From an uncultured Bacteroidales bacterium (GTDB lineage: Bacteria; Bacteroidota; Bacteroidia; Bacteroidales; ML635J-15): a stretch of DNA of 24,052 bases. Below the pieces are notes generated by a model. It had not been told where the DNA came from and did not search any database. It was given only the letters and a program-made list of their open reading frames with translations. The stretch lies in NCBI GenBank assembly GCA_905233405.1, contig CAJOEG010000003.1, positions 1-24,052 on the forward strand. Reading direction: 5' to 3'. Made by a program: the position numbers and the translations under genes. Below, in pieces: positions 23,947-24,052 of the stretch (the first letter of the stretch is position 1; each line of letters begins with the position of its first letter).

Positions 23947-24052
23947 ATGGAAAAAGGACCTATTTCACAATTCATCACACACCACTACCGTCATTTCAAC
24001 TCGGCAGTTATCGTTGACGCTGCAAAGGCATACGACGAACACATCAAGGCAG
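23947..24052 (+). CDS. Deoxyhypusine synthase family protein, 5' end only
   Basis: The first 35 codons, from ATG at 23947, run off the right edge. MEKGPISQFITHHYRHFNSA and then VIVDAAKAYDEHIKA match, from memory, the opening of bacterial deoxyhypusine-synthase-like proteins of Bacteroidales (S-QFI-HHYRHFN--A-VDAAK-Y). Bacteria do not have eIF5A, so these proteins are thought to act on small polyamines, for instance in homospermidine-type chemistry, transferring an aminobutyl group with NAD. That fits its place 13 bases after agmatinase, which would deliver putrescine. The catalytic lysine and NAD site are beyond the window. Confidence 0.75.
   Translation, partial: MEKGPISQFITHHYRHFNSAVIVDAAKAYDEHIKA

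Noticed and set aside
5020..24052. Link between EF-P and the deoxyhypusine-synthase-family gene as a bacterial hypusination system
   Set aside because: Tempting because EF-P is the eIF5A homologue, but the genes are 18 kb apart in different operons and bacterial members of this family are thought to act on free polyamines.

Overview
The window looks like chromosomal DNA of a member of the Bacteroidota, most likely Bacteroidales. Four things point that way. Several gene starts are preceded by the TAnnTTTG -7 box typical of that phylum. Start codons mostly lack a clear Shine-Dalgarno sequence. A 2157-residue secreted protein ends in a gliding-motility/type IX secretion (T9SS) C-terminal domain. 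The housekeeping genes also read like Bacteroidales versions. There is no rRNA, tRNA, CRISPR array, transposase or phage gene.

Left part (1-5019): the 3' end of a DUF4340-like gene, dnaN (sliding clamp), a DEDDh 3'-5' exonuclease closed by a bidirectional terminator, an orphan lipoprotein on the minus strand, and a PflA-like radical SAM enzyme. The radical SAM gene is divergent from efp across a two-promoter spacer.

Middle (5020-10375): efp appears to lead a tightly packed rightward run: a double Wzz-like chain-length protein, a Wzy/WaaL-type O-antigen polymerase/ligase, a YraN nuclease-fold protein and a secreted alpha/beta hydrolase. The Wzz protein carries two complete Wzz modules separated by a run of ten A's. 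Either kind of slippage there would yield a conventional single-module protein.

Minus-strand block (10405-14169): prfB with the classical in-frame TGA and programmed +1 frameshift site, then a three-gene cassette of unknown function. At least the first and third cassette proteins share one N-terminal helical domain followed by unrelated C-termini. This cassette is the best candidate here for an undescribed system.

Right part (14170-24052): a repeat-rich spacer, the giant T9SS-type B surface protein (a P-domain plus many Cys-containing PKD-like repeats), a pyruvate/oxaloacetate carboxyltransferase gene broken by a small frameshifting deletion, agmatinase (speB) and the start of a deoxyhypusine-synthase-family gene. 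The last two suggest a polyamine pathway.

Non-coding structure: two families of short palindromic repeats (about 30 bp) occur together in two spacers about 10.5 kb apart, and one more diverged copy lies before dnaN. A third motif, ATTTACGATT, is repeated upstream of two promoters. Identifications rest on reading motifs in the translations; no database search was possible.
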